A stretch of 64,000 nt of DNA from CBDDGJ01 sp965199285 (GTDB lineage Bacteria > Pseudomonadota > Alphaproteobacteria > RS24), in contig OZ240687.1 in the NCBI GenBank assembly GCA_965199285.1, positions 1,116,001-1,180,000 of the forward strand, written 5' to 3'. Shown in pieces: positions 42,274 to 50,061 of this stretch. A program made the position numbers and the translations under genes. How positions within the stretch are numbered: position 1 is the first letter of the stretch; each line of letters opens with the position of its first letter. The notes beneath the pieces are model-generated. The model searched no databases and was not told the DNA's origin. It was given only the letters and a program-made list of their open reading frames with translations.

Positions 42274-42670
42274 CCCCATTACGCTTGTTGCGGCTTGCGC
42301 GCTGGTTGACCGTGAGGGGCGGGTGCTTGTCAGCCAACGCCCGGCAGGTAAAATGATGGCGGGATTTTGGGAATTTCCCGGTGGCAAGCTGGAAGCAGGC
42401 GAAACGCCGGAAGCCTGTCTTATCCGTGAGCTTTATGAAGAGCTTGCGATTAAAACAGATGCAAGCTGCCTTGCGCCGCTTAGCTTTGCCAGCCATGCTT
42501 ATGATGATTTTCATTTGCTGATGCCGCTTTATATTTGCCGCAAATGGGAGGGGATTGTGCACGCCAAAGAACAGCAAGCGCTCAAATGGGTCTATCCCCG
42601 CGCTTTGTTTGAGATGGACATGCTACCCGCCGATGAGCCGCTTATCGGCCATTTACGCGATGTTTTATAA
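42254..42670 (+). CDS. mutT: 8-oxo-dGTP diphosphatase MutT
   Basis: A 138-residue Nudix hydrolase of the MutT type. The Nudix box is GGKLEAGETPEACLIRELYE followed by ELAI, matching GX5EX7REUXEE with Ala in place of the late Gly. The C-terminal half has the FHLLMPLYICRKWEG segment of MutT. It removes oxidised nucleotides from the pool. It overlaps argJ by 20 bp; argJ-mutT neighbours are common in alphaproteobacteria. MutY in the same window shares the repair pathway. Confidence 0.92.
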   Translation: MPTIAANPITLVAACALVDREGRVLVSQRPAGKMMAGFWEFPGGKLEAGETPEACLIRELYEELAIKTDASCLAPLSFASHAYDDFHLLMPLYICRKWEGIVHAKEQQALKWVYPRALFEMDMLPADEPLIGHLRDVL

Positions 42671-42712
42671 ATCCCATATTTAATCACACCAGTATGAAGT
42701 TCATGGCATCTC

Positions 42713-43504
42713 TTATGCCGAACGTGCAACCTTCATTTCATCATCACGCTGATCAGGGGGAAGCGCATAAGCTCTTTCAAACCGGCATTTAGGATCAAGC
42801 GCGTAACAAACCTCTTGCGCCATTTTTATATTTGGCGCTGCCAGCGTCACCCACATTTGTCGTTCACCATATAAAGCATAGCTGCGCATAAGCGAGACTT
42901 GTGCCCGCGAAAAATATACTGACAGCAAAACATAAATGAAAGCCCCAATCAGAATGTGCATCGCAAAGCCGAAGCTGTAAAGAAGAATGGTCGCCATGAA
43001 AGGCTCCCAAAGACGCTTCTCAATTAACCATAAAGGGGGCACCAACGCTGCGATGACAGAAGGCGTTGTATCATAGATGATACAATATCGTCGAATATTG
43101 CGAAGCACCTCAAACAGCTTTAAATCATTTTTATCCGGCATTGGATAATTATTAAAATCTTCCAAAATATTCGGGATCTCTTCTGGCTGCACAGGCTCCA
43201 ATGGCTCACGCAAGGGCGCATCAAGAAGAATGTCAAAAATCACGCCTCGCCGCCATATACTTAATTGAACATAATGTGTTTCACTAGAAGGTTTAGCATT
43301 TTCAATCGAGATTTGTTTTAAAGCTTCACGCAAACGGTTTTCGACCACATCAAATTCTTCGAATAGAAGCTCGCCATCAATACCAATAATGACATCATTG
43401 CGTTTTAGACCATATCGAATAACCAGCGAATACCGCCCGGCCGTATAGACCATGGCAAAGGTTTTATGCTCATCTTCTTGAGACGTTTGCCTCTCTTCAG
43501 ACAT
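42713..43504 (-). CDS. Uncharacterised membrane protein with PDZ-like N-terminal region, end of flagellar operon
   Basis: I do not recognise this 263-residue protein. Residues 15-95 read like a PDZ-type fold (YGLKRNDVIIGIDGELLFEEFDVVENRLREAL, then VQLSIWRRGVIFDILL). Two hydrophobic helices follow at about 148-162 and 168-198; the pattern PPLWLIEKRLWEPFMATILLYSFGF resembles DUF2628 membrane proteins. The C-terminus is charged. The ATG at 43504 has AAGGGG five bases upstream and is preferred over GTG at 43537. It is the last gene of the minus-strand flagellar series, 46 bp after a coiled-coil protein gene. A role in flagellar placement or assembly is suggested only by position. Confidence 0.7.
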   Translation of the reverse strand: MSEERQTSQEDEHKTFAMVYTAGRYSLVIRYGLKRNDVIIGIDGELLFEEFDVVENRLREALKQISIENAKPSSETHYVQLSIWRRGVIFDILLDAPLREPLEPVQPEEIPNILEDFNNYPMPDKNDLKLFEVLRNIRRYCIIYDTTPSVIAALVPPLWLIEKRLWEPFMATILLYSFGFAMHILIGAFIYVLLSVYFSRAQVSLMRSYALYGERQMWVTLAAPNIKMAQEVCYALDPKCRFERAYALPPDQRDDEMKVARSA

Positions 43505-43550
43505 TTCCACCCCTTCAGACGTTTCTATTTCTATCACCCTTATCTAAGAG

Positions 43551-44318
43551 TTAAGGATAGGTAACTTGCTTGGATTTTTGGTTCATAACCCGCAATATGG
43601 CATCGCTGATTTTATTGAGCGTAATCAACTGTCCACTATTTTCGCGCTGGGTTTTTTGCATTTCACTAAGCGACGCATTAAGCACGCGCAGCGCCGCCGC
43701 ATCAATGGGCTTGGTCGCTTTGTAAGCAGCAAGGGCGGCATCAATCTTTTTCTGCGACTTCGTTTGCGATGATAAAAGCCGTTTATTATTGGCCACAAAA
43801 CGGTCAGAAACCTCGGTAAAAGCAGCAACCATTTCATCCCTATTTGTTGAGAAGGCTTTCTCGAGGCGAGCTGCCATAGCAAGCTGATTTTCATTCACTT
43901 TTTTAATCTCATCATATGTTTCGCGGGTTAAGCGCATGACCTCATCCTGCTGCATGGATGATTTTTTAAGTTGCTCAAAATTTCCGTTCATATTGTCAAC
44001 ATTCTCAGCAAAAATCACCAAGGCTTCGCGATTGGTTTTATTCATAATCTCAAGCGTTGAAGTGGTGTTGAAATACATGATAGCCGCCAGCGCGATAATG
44101 CTCACCACCGAACCGCCTGCAACCACGGCAAGGATAACACAAAGCCGGGCAATCTTTTCAACCCGTTCCAGCAAGACCGTATTTTCCTGCCGTACTTTGC
44201 CAAATTCAGTTGTTACATCTGCCGCCGCATCTGCAGCATCGAGCGCCAGCTTGACGCTCTCATGCACAATATCCAGCGTCTCTGTTTCAGTCTTCTTTTT
44301 TTGACTCTGCCTGCTCAT
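43551..44318 (-). CDS. Uncharacterised single-pass membrane protein with long coiled coil
   Basis: A 255-residue protein of unknown function. A charged N-terminal segment (1-55) is followed by one membrane helix (about 58-82, RLCVILAVVAGGSVVSIIALAAIMYF) and a long helical, coiled-coil-like region to the end (NREALVIFAENVDNMNGNFEQL..., ARLEKAFSTNRDEMVAAFTEV...). It looks like a chemoreceptor stalk but lacks the conserved signalling tip and HAMP region. AAGGA lies eight bases before the ATG. It sits five bases after the small Cys-rich gene in the operon with flhB, so a flagellar role is likely but unproven. Confidence 0.75.
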   Translation of the reverse strand: MSRQSQKKKTETETLDIVHESVKLALDAADAAADVTTEFGKVRQENTVLLERVEKIARLCVILAVVAGGSVVSIIALAAIMYFNTTSTLEIMNKTNREALVIFAENVDNMNGNFEQLKKSSMQQDEVMRLTRETYDEIKKVNENQLAMAARLEKAFSTNRDEMVAAFTEVSDRFVANNKRLLSSQTKSQKKIDAALAAYKATKPIDAAALRVLNASLSEMQKTQRENSGQLITLNKISDAILRVMNQKSKQVTYP

Positions 44319-44323
44319 AATGA

Positions 44324-44524
44324 TTATTCCTTAACGCCCCCATGTTTTGGGTTTGATGGTTTTTTTTGAAAATATGCACATTCCATGCCACTTGATTGAA
44401 GAACAATATGCGATGGCAAATGCCGCGATTTAAACCCAAAACGCGCACATGCCCAGGGGCGCGCAACTTCATGCGTTACATAAAAATATGCGCATTTACC
44501 GCAAACAATACGCTTATCGGCCAC
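44324..44524 (-). CDS. Small Cys-rich protein, possible zinc-binding, downstream of flhB
   Basis: A 66-residue protein if started at GTG 44524. It has four cysteines (8, 11, 26, 49) arranged as CGKC, RPWAC and GMEC, suggesting one zinc site. The segments YFYVTHEVARPWACARFGFKSRHLP and SGMECAYFQKK look like a conserved small family. The frame is open up to 44707, but that part overlaps the membrane protein gene in another frame, so the short form with an 11-bp overlap is more likely. Function unknown; it may regulate or assist flagellar assembly. Confidence 0.6.
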   Translation of the reverse strand: MADKRIVCGKCAYFYVTHEVARPWACARFGFKSRHLPSHIVLQSSGMECAYFQKKPSNPKHGGVKE

Positions 44525-44750
44525 GCCACCGCCGATAGGAAAGCCACCATTGCGCAAGTATGAAACGAAACCCTGCTGAAAATACAAACGCCGCACATGC
44601 CCATACAGAAATTGCGGTAAGCCATGCCTGATTTTGCCAATGCAAAAAGCCATCAATGAAAAAATATCCACCAACCACCAGGAAACAGGTCGTCGATATA
44701 AACTCACCCAAGCTCTGCTGACGTCTCTTGCGGGATAGGGAATAACGCAT
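44514..44750 (-). CDS. Small membrane protein directly after flhB
   Basis: A 78-residue protein with a basic N-terminus (RYSLSRKRRQQ) and two hydrophobic helices (EFISTTCFLVVGGYFFIDGFL and AWLTAISVWACAAFVFSAGFRFILA). A very good ribosome site, GGAGGTG, lies five bases before the ATG at 44750, inside the 3' end of flhB. The stop falls in the start region of the Cys-rich gene. Not a recognised family. Its tight coupling to flhB suggests involvement in the export apparatus or its surroundings. Confidence 0.7.
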   Translation of the reverse strand: MRYSLSRKRRQQSLGEFISTTCFLVVGGYFFIDGFLHWQNQAWLTAISVWACAAFVFSAGFRFILAQWWLSYRRWRGR

Positions 44751-44751
44751 T

Positions 44752-45903
44752 TTACACCTCCATTGGTTTACCATTATCATCAAATTTCATGCCATCGGGC
44801 AGTTCAACTTCCGGGATATTTAGAGTTTCACCTTTCTCGAGGCGATAAAGATAGGCCAGCACCACCGCGACAGCTGTATAAAGCTGCTCGCTAATTTCTT
44901 CACCAATGCGGCTTGTGAAATAAAGCGCGCGCGCCAATAGGGGGCTTTGGAACATTGTAACATTTTCCTGCTCTGCCCGTTCAATAACCCGCAACGCCAT
45001 CGCGCCCTTACCCATAGCCAGCACAATTGGTGCACCTGTCATGCTCGTGTCATATTTAATGGCAACGGCAAAATGGGTGGGGTTTGTGATAATCGCCGTT
45101 GCATCGGCAACATCATCCAGCGCTGCTGCTTGCTGACTGGCTTGACGCATGGTTTGCATTTGCATTTGCCGGATCTTGCTTTTGACTTCGGGGGAGCCTT
45201 CGGTCTGCTTCATTTCATCTTTGACTTCTTGCTTGGTCATCCGCATGGATTGCATAAAACTATAGCGCTGCCAGCTATAATCCAAAATCGCAATGATAAG
45301 CAGACCAAGCAGGAGAAACCCAACCAGAGCGGGTAGATTAATGCGCAATATTTCGAGCCCTTGTGCCAATGTCCCATCGCTTATTTTGATAAAATCCGCC
45401 GCCATGGCAAAGAGTGCGGCTGTCGCAATGCCGATAAGCAGCACGAGTTTTAAGATTGATTTTCCTAGCTCCACAAGTGATTTCATTGAGAACATGCGCT
45501 TTAGCCCTGCAAGCGGATTAATTTTACTGCCCTTAAAACCCATAGCTTTGGGCGAAAAAACAATTCCGCCAACCCCAAATTGAGTTGCCAATGTCACCGC
45601 CATAAGCGGCACACCTATGATTGAGATGCTCAGCACGCCCAGCTTAAGCGCCAGATTGAGCTTTTGCTCAATCAATTCATCAAGCGAGATTGGCGGTGGC
45701 GCATAAAATAGTTTAGCCCATTGCTGTATCGCAAACGGTCCAAACCAAATCGCGCATAAAATGAGCACCAACCCGCTTGCAACACTGGTGAAGACAAACA
45801 TTTCTTTGGAGGATACAACCCGACCATCTTCACGCCCTTTTTCAAGTTTACGCGCCGAGGGCTCTTCGGTTTTTTCTTGTCCGTCGGCACTTTCTTCAGC
45901 CAT
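44752..45903 (-). CDS. flhB: Flagellar export apparatus protein FlhB
   Basis: A 383-residue FlhB, part of the flagellar type III secretion gate, which switches substrate specificity after self-cleavage. Four membrane helices span the N-terminal ~210 residues. The cytoplasmic domain has the autocleavage motif in ATAIITNPTHFAVAIKYD, cleaved between Asn and Pro. The acidic N-terminus (EESADGQEKTEEPSARKLEKGREDG) is typical. It overlaps fliR by 8 bp. Confidence 0.97.
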   Translation of the reverse strand: MAEESADGQEKTEEPSARKLEKGREDGRVVSSKEMFVFTSVASGLVLILCAIWFGPFAIQQWAKLFYAPPPISLDELIEQKLNLALKLGVLSISIIGVPLMAVTLATQFGVGGIVFSPKAMGFKGSKINPLAGLKRMFSMKSLVELGKSILKLVLLIGIATAALFAMAADFIKISDGTLAQGLEILRINLPALVGFLLLGLLIIAILDYSWQRYSFMQSMRMTKQEVKDEMKQTEGSPEVKSKIRQMQMQTMRQASQQAAALDDVADATAIITNPTHFAVAIKYDTSMTGAPIVLAMGKGAMALRVIERAEQENVTMFQSPLLARALYFTSRIGEEISEQLYTAVAVVLAYLYRLEKGETLNIPEVELPDGMKFDDNGKPMEV

Positions 45904-46705
45904 TCATAAGCCTCATGAAATAATTTTCCAACGTCGCCAGCGCATGATTTATGAGGTCAATGAAATTAACCCCTAAAACTGGCGTTGAAATATAAAGAAG
46001 AACAAATGCTGCAAAAATGGAGATCGGAAACCCAAAGGAAAATAAATTAAGCTGCGGCGCGGCGCGGGTAATAATCCCGATCGTAATATTAATCATCAAC
46101 AGCACCCCAACCACAGGCAGCATCAGCAAAACGGCGATATGATACATATCTCCGACCGCATCAATGCCGGTTTCAACACCTGCATCCAAAAAAGGCATAG
46201 CGGTTATCGGCAAAATCTCATAAGAACGCAACCAAAACCCAAACACTTCCAAATGGCCATCAAGGCTCAAAAATAAGACCGTAATTGTTAATAAAAAAAG
46301 CTGACTTATAATCAGTGATTGATTGCCCGATTGCGGATCCACTTGCAGGGCAAAACTTAAGCCCGCCATGGCTGATATTTTCTCGCCCGCAAGCGCCACA
46401 GCTGAAAATAAAATATTCAAAATAAACGCCGCCGCAAGACCGATAAATATTTCTTTGATAATAATCATAAAGCCTAGCCCCATCAGCACCATATCCATTG
46501 GCGGTATGGTGACCAGTGAAGCAAGCATAAAACCAAAGCTTACCCCCATTATGATCCGCACCTGCATGGGTACAAATCGGCCACCAAAAAAGGGGGCAGC
46601 AATTAGGAAAGAGGTTATCCGTAAGCTGGCAAGGAAGTAGCGGAACAGATAATCCATAAGAGCGGAAAGCTCTATCCCTGGAATATTATTTATCACACCG
46701 CCCAT
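45896..46705 (-). CDS. fliR: Flagellar export apparatus protein FliR
   Basis: A 269-residue FliR with about six membrane segments, forming the export gate with FliP and FliQ. Typical segments are ALRITSFLIAAPFFGGRFVP, AGEKISAMAGLSFALQVDPQSG and MLPVVGVLLMINITIGIITRAAPQLN. It lies 11 bp after fliQ and overlaps flhB by 8 bp. Confidence 0.96.
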   Translation of the reverse strand: MGGVINNIPGIELSALMDYLFRYFLASLRITSFLIAAPFFGGRFVPMQVRIIMGVSFGFMLASLVTIPPMDMVLMGLGFMIIIKEIFIGLAAAFILNILFSAVALAGEKISAMAGLSFALQVDPQSGNQSLIISQLFLLTITVLFLSLDGHLEVFGFWLRSYEILPITAMPFLDAGVETGIDAVGDMYHIAVLLMLPVVGVLLMINITIGIITRAAPQLNLFSFGFPISIFAAFVLLYISTPVLGVNFIDLINHALATLENYFMRLMNG

Positions 46706-46716
46706 AGATATTCTTG

Positions 46717-46983
46717 CTAACCTATATCGCGAATGCGTTCGAAAATATGATAGAAGAAATCACTTAGCTGGATCAGCATGAAGTTTGCAAATATCCCAAA
46801 TGTAAGTAAAACAAGAAAAAGTTTCGGCACAAAGCTTAGTGTCATTTCATTAATTGATGTTGCGGCCTGAATAATCCCCACAAACAAACCAACCACAAGG
46901 GCAATAAATAATATAGGACCAGATGCCAGCATAATCTGCCAAAAGGTTTCTTGTAAAAAGCCGATATTCGTATCAAAATCCAT
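46717..46983 (-). CDS. fliQ: Flagellar export apparatus protein FliQ
   Basis: An 88-residue FliQ of two membrane helices (FWQIMLASGPILFIALVVGLFVGIIQAATSINEMTLSFVPKL and FLVLLTFGIFANFMLIQLSDFF). Four copies line the export gate. The gene starts six bases after the fliP stop. Confidence 0.96.
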   Translation of the reverse strand: MDFDTNIGFLQETFWQIMLASGPILFIALVVGLFVGIIQAATSINEMTLSFVPKLFLVLLTFGIFANFMLIQLSDFFYHIFERIRDIG

Positions 46984-46989
46984 CTGTCC

Positions 46990-47757
46990 TCACACAAGTT
47001 TATAGGTAGCCACTAATGTACCCACCGTCATCGTCCATCCATCAACAAGCACAAATAAAAGCAGCTTAAAGGGGAGAGAGACGAGAATGGGGCTAAGCAT
47101 CATCATCCCCAAAGACATAAGGATTGAGGCGATGACCATATCAATAACCAAAAAGGGCAGAAATAGCATGAAGCCAATTTGAAATGCTGTCTTTAATTCG
47201 GATGTGATAAAGGCAGGCAAGAGCGTTGCAAACGGCACATCGGCGGGGGATTGGAATTGCGTTTCTCCCGCCCCCATTTCTGCAAAAGCCAATAGATCAT
47301 TTTCACGCGTGTTTTGGACAAGAAATTGCTTCACAATGCTTGCGCCGGATTCCATCGCCTGTTCGGCTGGCAAGCTGCCATTTGTATAAGGGGTGATGAC
47401 ATTTTCGTAAAGATTGGTAAATGTCGGCATCATAATGTAAAATGATAAAAATAAAGCAACAGATACCAAAACCTGATTGGGGGGCGTTTGTTGGGTTCCC
47501 ATGGCCTGACGTAAAATTGACAAAACAATGATAATGCGGGTGAAGGAGGTCATCCCCAATATAATCGACGGCAATAAGGTGAGCGCCGTCATCAGAGCCA
47601 GAATTTGCAATGATAGAGAATATTCGATACCGCCATTTGCATTTTCAGTAACAGTAAGCGCCGACAAACCACCATCTAGAGCTTGCGCATATATGTCGCC
47701 GGGATTGGCTATAGTGACGAGCAAGGTTAAGAAAATAATGACGCGTGGGAAAGGCAT
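46990..47757 (-). CDS. fliP: Flagellar export apparatus protein FliP
   Basis: A 255-residue FliP with a cleavable signal peptide (VIIFLTLLVTIANPGDIYAQA) and four further membrane helices. Conserved stretches are MTSFTRIIIVLSILRQAMGTQQTPPNQVLV and GFMLFLPFLVIDMVIASILMSLGMMML with the final FKLLLFVLVDGW. Five copies form the core of the export gate. Confidence 0.97.
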   Translation of the reverse strand: MPFPRVIIFLTLLVTIANPGDIYAQALDGGLSALTVTENANGGIEYSLSLQILALMTALTLLPSIILGMTSFTRIIIVLSILRQAMGTQQTPPNQVLVSVALFLSFYIMMPTFTNLYENVITPYTNGSLPAEQAMESGASIVKQFLVQNTRENDLLAFAEMGAGETQFQSPADVPFATLLPAFITSELKTAFQIGFMLFLPFLVIDMVIASILMSLGMMMLSPILVSLPFKLLLFVLVDGWTMTVGTLVATYKLV

Positions 47758-47759
47758 TT

Positions 47760-48086
47760 TTACTTCCCGGTCTTTCGCATCCGCAGCGTATTTACGGCTT
47801 GTGGTTTCACCTCGACAGCTGGTTGAACTTCTGATGGCAGACTATAAAATCCTTGCTGGCCAGCTTTGCCTGATAAATGAATAAACTCACGCCCATCAAT
47901 TTTTATGAGGCGCATGCGGTCTTGATGCGATAGGGATATCTCTTCAATAATTTGAATGCGTTTGCCATCATGCAAGCGGGCGCGCAAGATGGGGGCATAT
48001 CGTTTTGCAAAAAAAGCAATCGCAAATGCAGCGGCAATAAAAAATATCAAACTCAAAATTTGTGAAAACCCCATAGCTGTGTCCAT
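47760..48086 (-). CDS. fliO: Flagellar biosynthesis protein FliO
   Basis: A 108-residue FliO/FliZ-type protein: one N-terminal membrane helix (ILSLIFFIAAAFAIAFFAKRY) and a small cytoplasmic domain (IQIIEEISLSHQDRMRLIKIDGREFIHLSGKAGQQGFYSL). It helps assemble the FliP ring. A sigma54-type promoter lies 33-48 bases upstream of its ATG, so fliOPQR-flhB may form a separate transcription unit. Confidence 0.9.
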   Translation of the reverse strand: MDTAMGFSQILSLIFFIAAAFAIAFFAKRYAPILRARLHDGKRIQIIEEISLSHQDRMRLIKIDGREFIHLSGKAGQQGFYSLPSEVQPAVEVKPQAVNTLRMRKTGK

Positions 48087-48118
48087 ATTATTATTCCTCC
48101 GGCATGTGTCTTAAAACA

Positions 48119-48134
48119 GGCAAAAACCATGCCA
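48119..48134 (-). promoter_or_regulatory. Sigma54 (-24/-12) promoter upstream of fliO
   Basis: On the minus strand the sequence is TGGCATGGTTTTTGCC, with GG and GC exactly ten bases apart, close to TGGCAC-N5-TTGCA. The expected start point near 48108 gives a 22-nt leader to fliO. Confidence 0.72.
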
Positions 48135-48155
48135 GCGATTGATCTTATTTCATGA

Positions 48156-48482
48156 TTATAGATTTTCTATACGTTGCTCGAGATCGACAATTTCAGAAAA
48201 CCGAATACCAAACCGTTCACCCACCATCACCACTTCGCCTTTGGCAACGATTGTACCATTGACGAGAATATCGAGCGGATCACCAGCTAAGCGATCGAGC
48301 TCAATCACCGCCCCTTCATTTAAGCGGAGCAAATCTCGTATTTTTAATTCGGTGCGGCCAACCACAACTGTAAGCTCAACATCAATATTTTCTAAAATCC
48401 GCAAATTATCTGCTTGGGTTTTATCCTTCACTCCCTCCCCATCAGCAAGGGGGGCTTCATCTGTATTTATATCATCACTCAT
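48156..48482 (-). CDS. fliN: Flagellar motor switch protein FliN
   Basis: A 108-residue FliN: a short variable acidic N-terminus and a SpoA domain (NIDVELTVVVGRTELKIRDLLRLNEGAVIELDRLAGDPLDILVNGTIVAKGEVVMVGERFGIRFSEIV). It forms the lower C-ring with FliM and docks the FliH-FliI complex. It begins ten bases after fliM. Confidence 0.96.
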   Translation of the reverse strand: MSDDINTDEAPLADGEGVKDKTQADNLRILENIDVELTVVVGRTELKIRDLLRLNEGAVIELDRLAGDPLDILVNGTIVAKGEVVMVGERFGIRFSEIVDLEQRIENL

Positions 48483-48492
48483 TTTATCTCCT

Positions 48493-49458
48493 TTAGGTTA
48501 AATATTCTTTCAAACTAACGGCAGCCTGATTGGCGACACTACCCATTTCACCTGTAAAGAATGGGCGATCGGACAAAAACACCTCGACATTCTCCGCCAG
48601 CTGGATGGGGATAACATCCCCAACTTTTAAAAACGCAATCTTATGCGCCCCAATAAGCGGTTCATCGAGCCGCACATCAAGCTGCAAAGGCACATTGAGA
48701 ACCGCGTCATAAAGGCGCTCGCGCCAGTTCTCATCTTCATTGGAAATATCTGTCTGGATACGTGAACGAAGCTGGCTAGCAATTGGTTTTAAGGTCTGAA
48801 GCGGGTAAATAACATCAAAACTAACCGGCTCAATATCGGGTAATTGTACCATAAATGAACAAATCACCACCAGCTCATTACTATCTACAAAAGAAGCAAA
48901 TTGCATATTTATTTCACGGGTTTGGGTGTTTAGGGTGACCGGCATAAGCTCAACCCAAGCATCTTCCATAACCTTGCCGATCCCTTCTGTGACGATTTCA
49001 ATCACCCGCTCTTCAGTATTGGTAAACTCTGTTCGCGTCACCTTATTTATACGTAAATCACCGCCATAGTAAGAATTGGTTAGAATGGAAATAAAGTCAG
49101 GCGGAAGAGACATCATCATGCTACCGCGTAGCTCCTCCACGCGGAAAATTGTAAGGCTCATAAAACTGTCAATATTTTCCGAATATTCAACAAAGCTCTT
49201 TATTTCTGGAACAACCGCCGTAAGGCGGGGCTGGATACGCAGCATCGGCAAAAACACTCTTCGTGCTAGGCGCGCGAAATGCTCATTGATGATCCGCAGC
49301 GCATGATAATCGCCCATAACCGAGATATCATCTGTTCCAAATGAAAACGGTTTTACCGATTCAGAACCCGACATATCCAACTGGCTGGTACGTGACGTAT
49401 CAACCCCACGCATCAGCGCTTCAATTTCAGCTTCAGATAGGCGCTTTGAATCCTCCAT
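48493..49458 (-). CDS. fliM: Flagellar motor switch protein FliM
   Basis: A 321-residue FliM. The N-terminal ~15 residues contain LSEAEIEALMRGVD, the region where CheY-P binds in relatives, although the exact CheY motif is weak. The middle CheC-like domain (GDYHALRIINEHFARLARRVFLPMLRIQPRL onward) contacts FliG, and a C-terminal SpoA domain pairs with FliN. It lies 11 bp after fliL. Confidence 0.95.
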   Translation of the reverse strand: MEDSKRLSEAEIEALMRGVDTSRTSQLDMSGSESVKPFSFGTDDISVMGDYHALRIINEHFARLARRVFLPMLRIQPRLTAVVPEIKSFVEYSENIDSFMSLTIFRVEELRGSMMMSLPPDFISILTNSYYGGDLRINKVTRTEFTNTEERVIEIVTEGIGKVMEDAWVELMPVTLNTQTREINMQFASFVDSNELVVICSFMVQLPDIEPVSFDVIYPLQTLKPIASQLRSRIQTDISNEDENWRERLYDAVLNVPLQLDVRLDEPLIGAHKIAFLKVGDVIPIQLAENVEVFLSDRPFFTGEMGSVANQAAVSLKEYLT

Positions 49459-49469
49459 AACCCTCTCGC

Positions 49470-50054
49470 TTATTGCAATACAAATGACGTGAAATGAACC
49501 TCTTCAATGCCGCCAAACCCTTCGAGACTTTCCAGCTTTGCATTAATTGCATCACGTAGAGCCTCACTAAGCGCTTGGCGTCCTTCACGCCCTGATATTT
49601 GCGCTTCCGTAAACTCACTCGCAAGCGCCAGAATTTCTGAACGAATGGCCAGATGATGAGTCTCAACATGCATCAAGACTTTCTCATCATATTGGGTCGA
49701 AAGACCAATACCGATTTGTAAAAACTTCCGCGAATTGCGTATATTGGTTGTCAGATTTCCAGGAAACTCATAATAAGTGGTCACGAAGCCAGCATTTGCC
49801 GGGGTCTCACGGGCAACCCGCTCACTCATTTCTTCTTCTCCTTCACCTTCTGCCATTTCATCTTCATCTTTTTCGGTTTCCTTCGCCTCAATGATTTCTT
49901 CAACTTCCTGGGAAGGATCGGGCGGGTTCATCGCAAACAAAACATAACCAAGGCCTACGCCACCACCCATTAATAAAAAGCCCGCAACGATTAAAATAAT
50001 AATTAAAATCAGATTGCCAGATTTTTTATCCTCTTCTTCTACCTCATCGGCCAT
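49470..50054 (-). CDS. fliL: Flagellar basal body-associated protein FliL
   Basis: A 194-residue FliL with one membrane helix (NLILIIILIVAGFLLMGGGVGLGYVLFA), an acidic Glu-rich linker (about 60-85) and the periplasmic FliL domain (FVTTYYEFPGNLTTNIRNSRKFLQIGIGLSTQYDEKVL). It stabilises stators or assists rotation near the motor. The Glu-rich linker is longer than in many relatives. It starts eight bases after the fliK stop. Confidence 0.94.
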   Translation of the reverse strand: MADEVEEEDKKSGNLILIIILIVAGFLLMGGGVGLGYVLFAMNPPDPSQEVEEIIEAKETEKDEDEMAEGEGEEEMSERVARETPANAGFVTTYYEFPGNLTTNIRNSRKFLQIGIGLSTQYDEKVLMHVETHHLAIRSEILALASEFTEAQISGREGRQALSEALRDAINAKLESLEGFGGIEEVHFTSFVLQ

Positions 50055-50061
50055 TTTACCC

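Noticed and set aside
44287..44472. A 61-codon frame overlapping the Cys-rich and coiled-coil genes
   Set aside because: It overlaps two better-supported genes in other frames and has no ribosome site or recognisable pattern.
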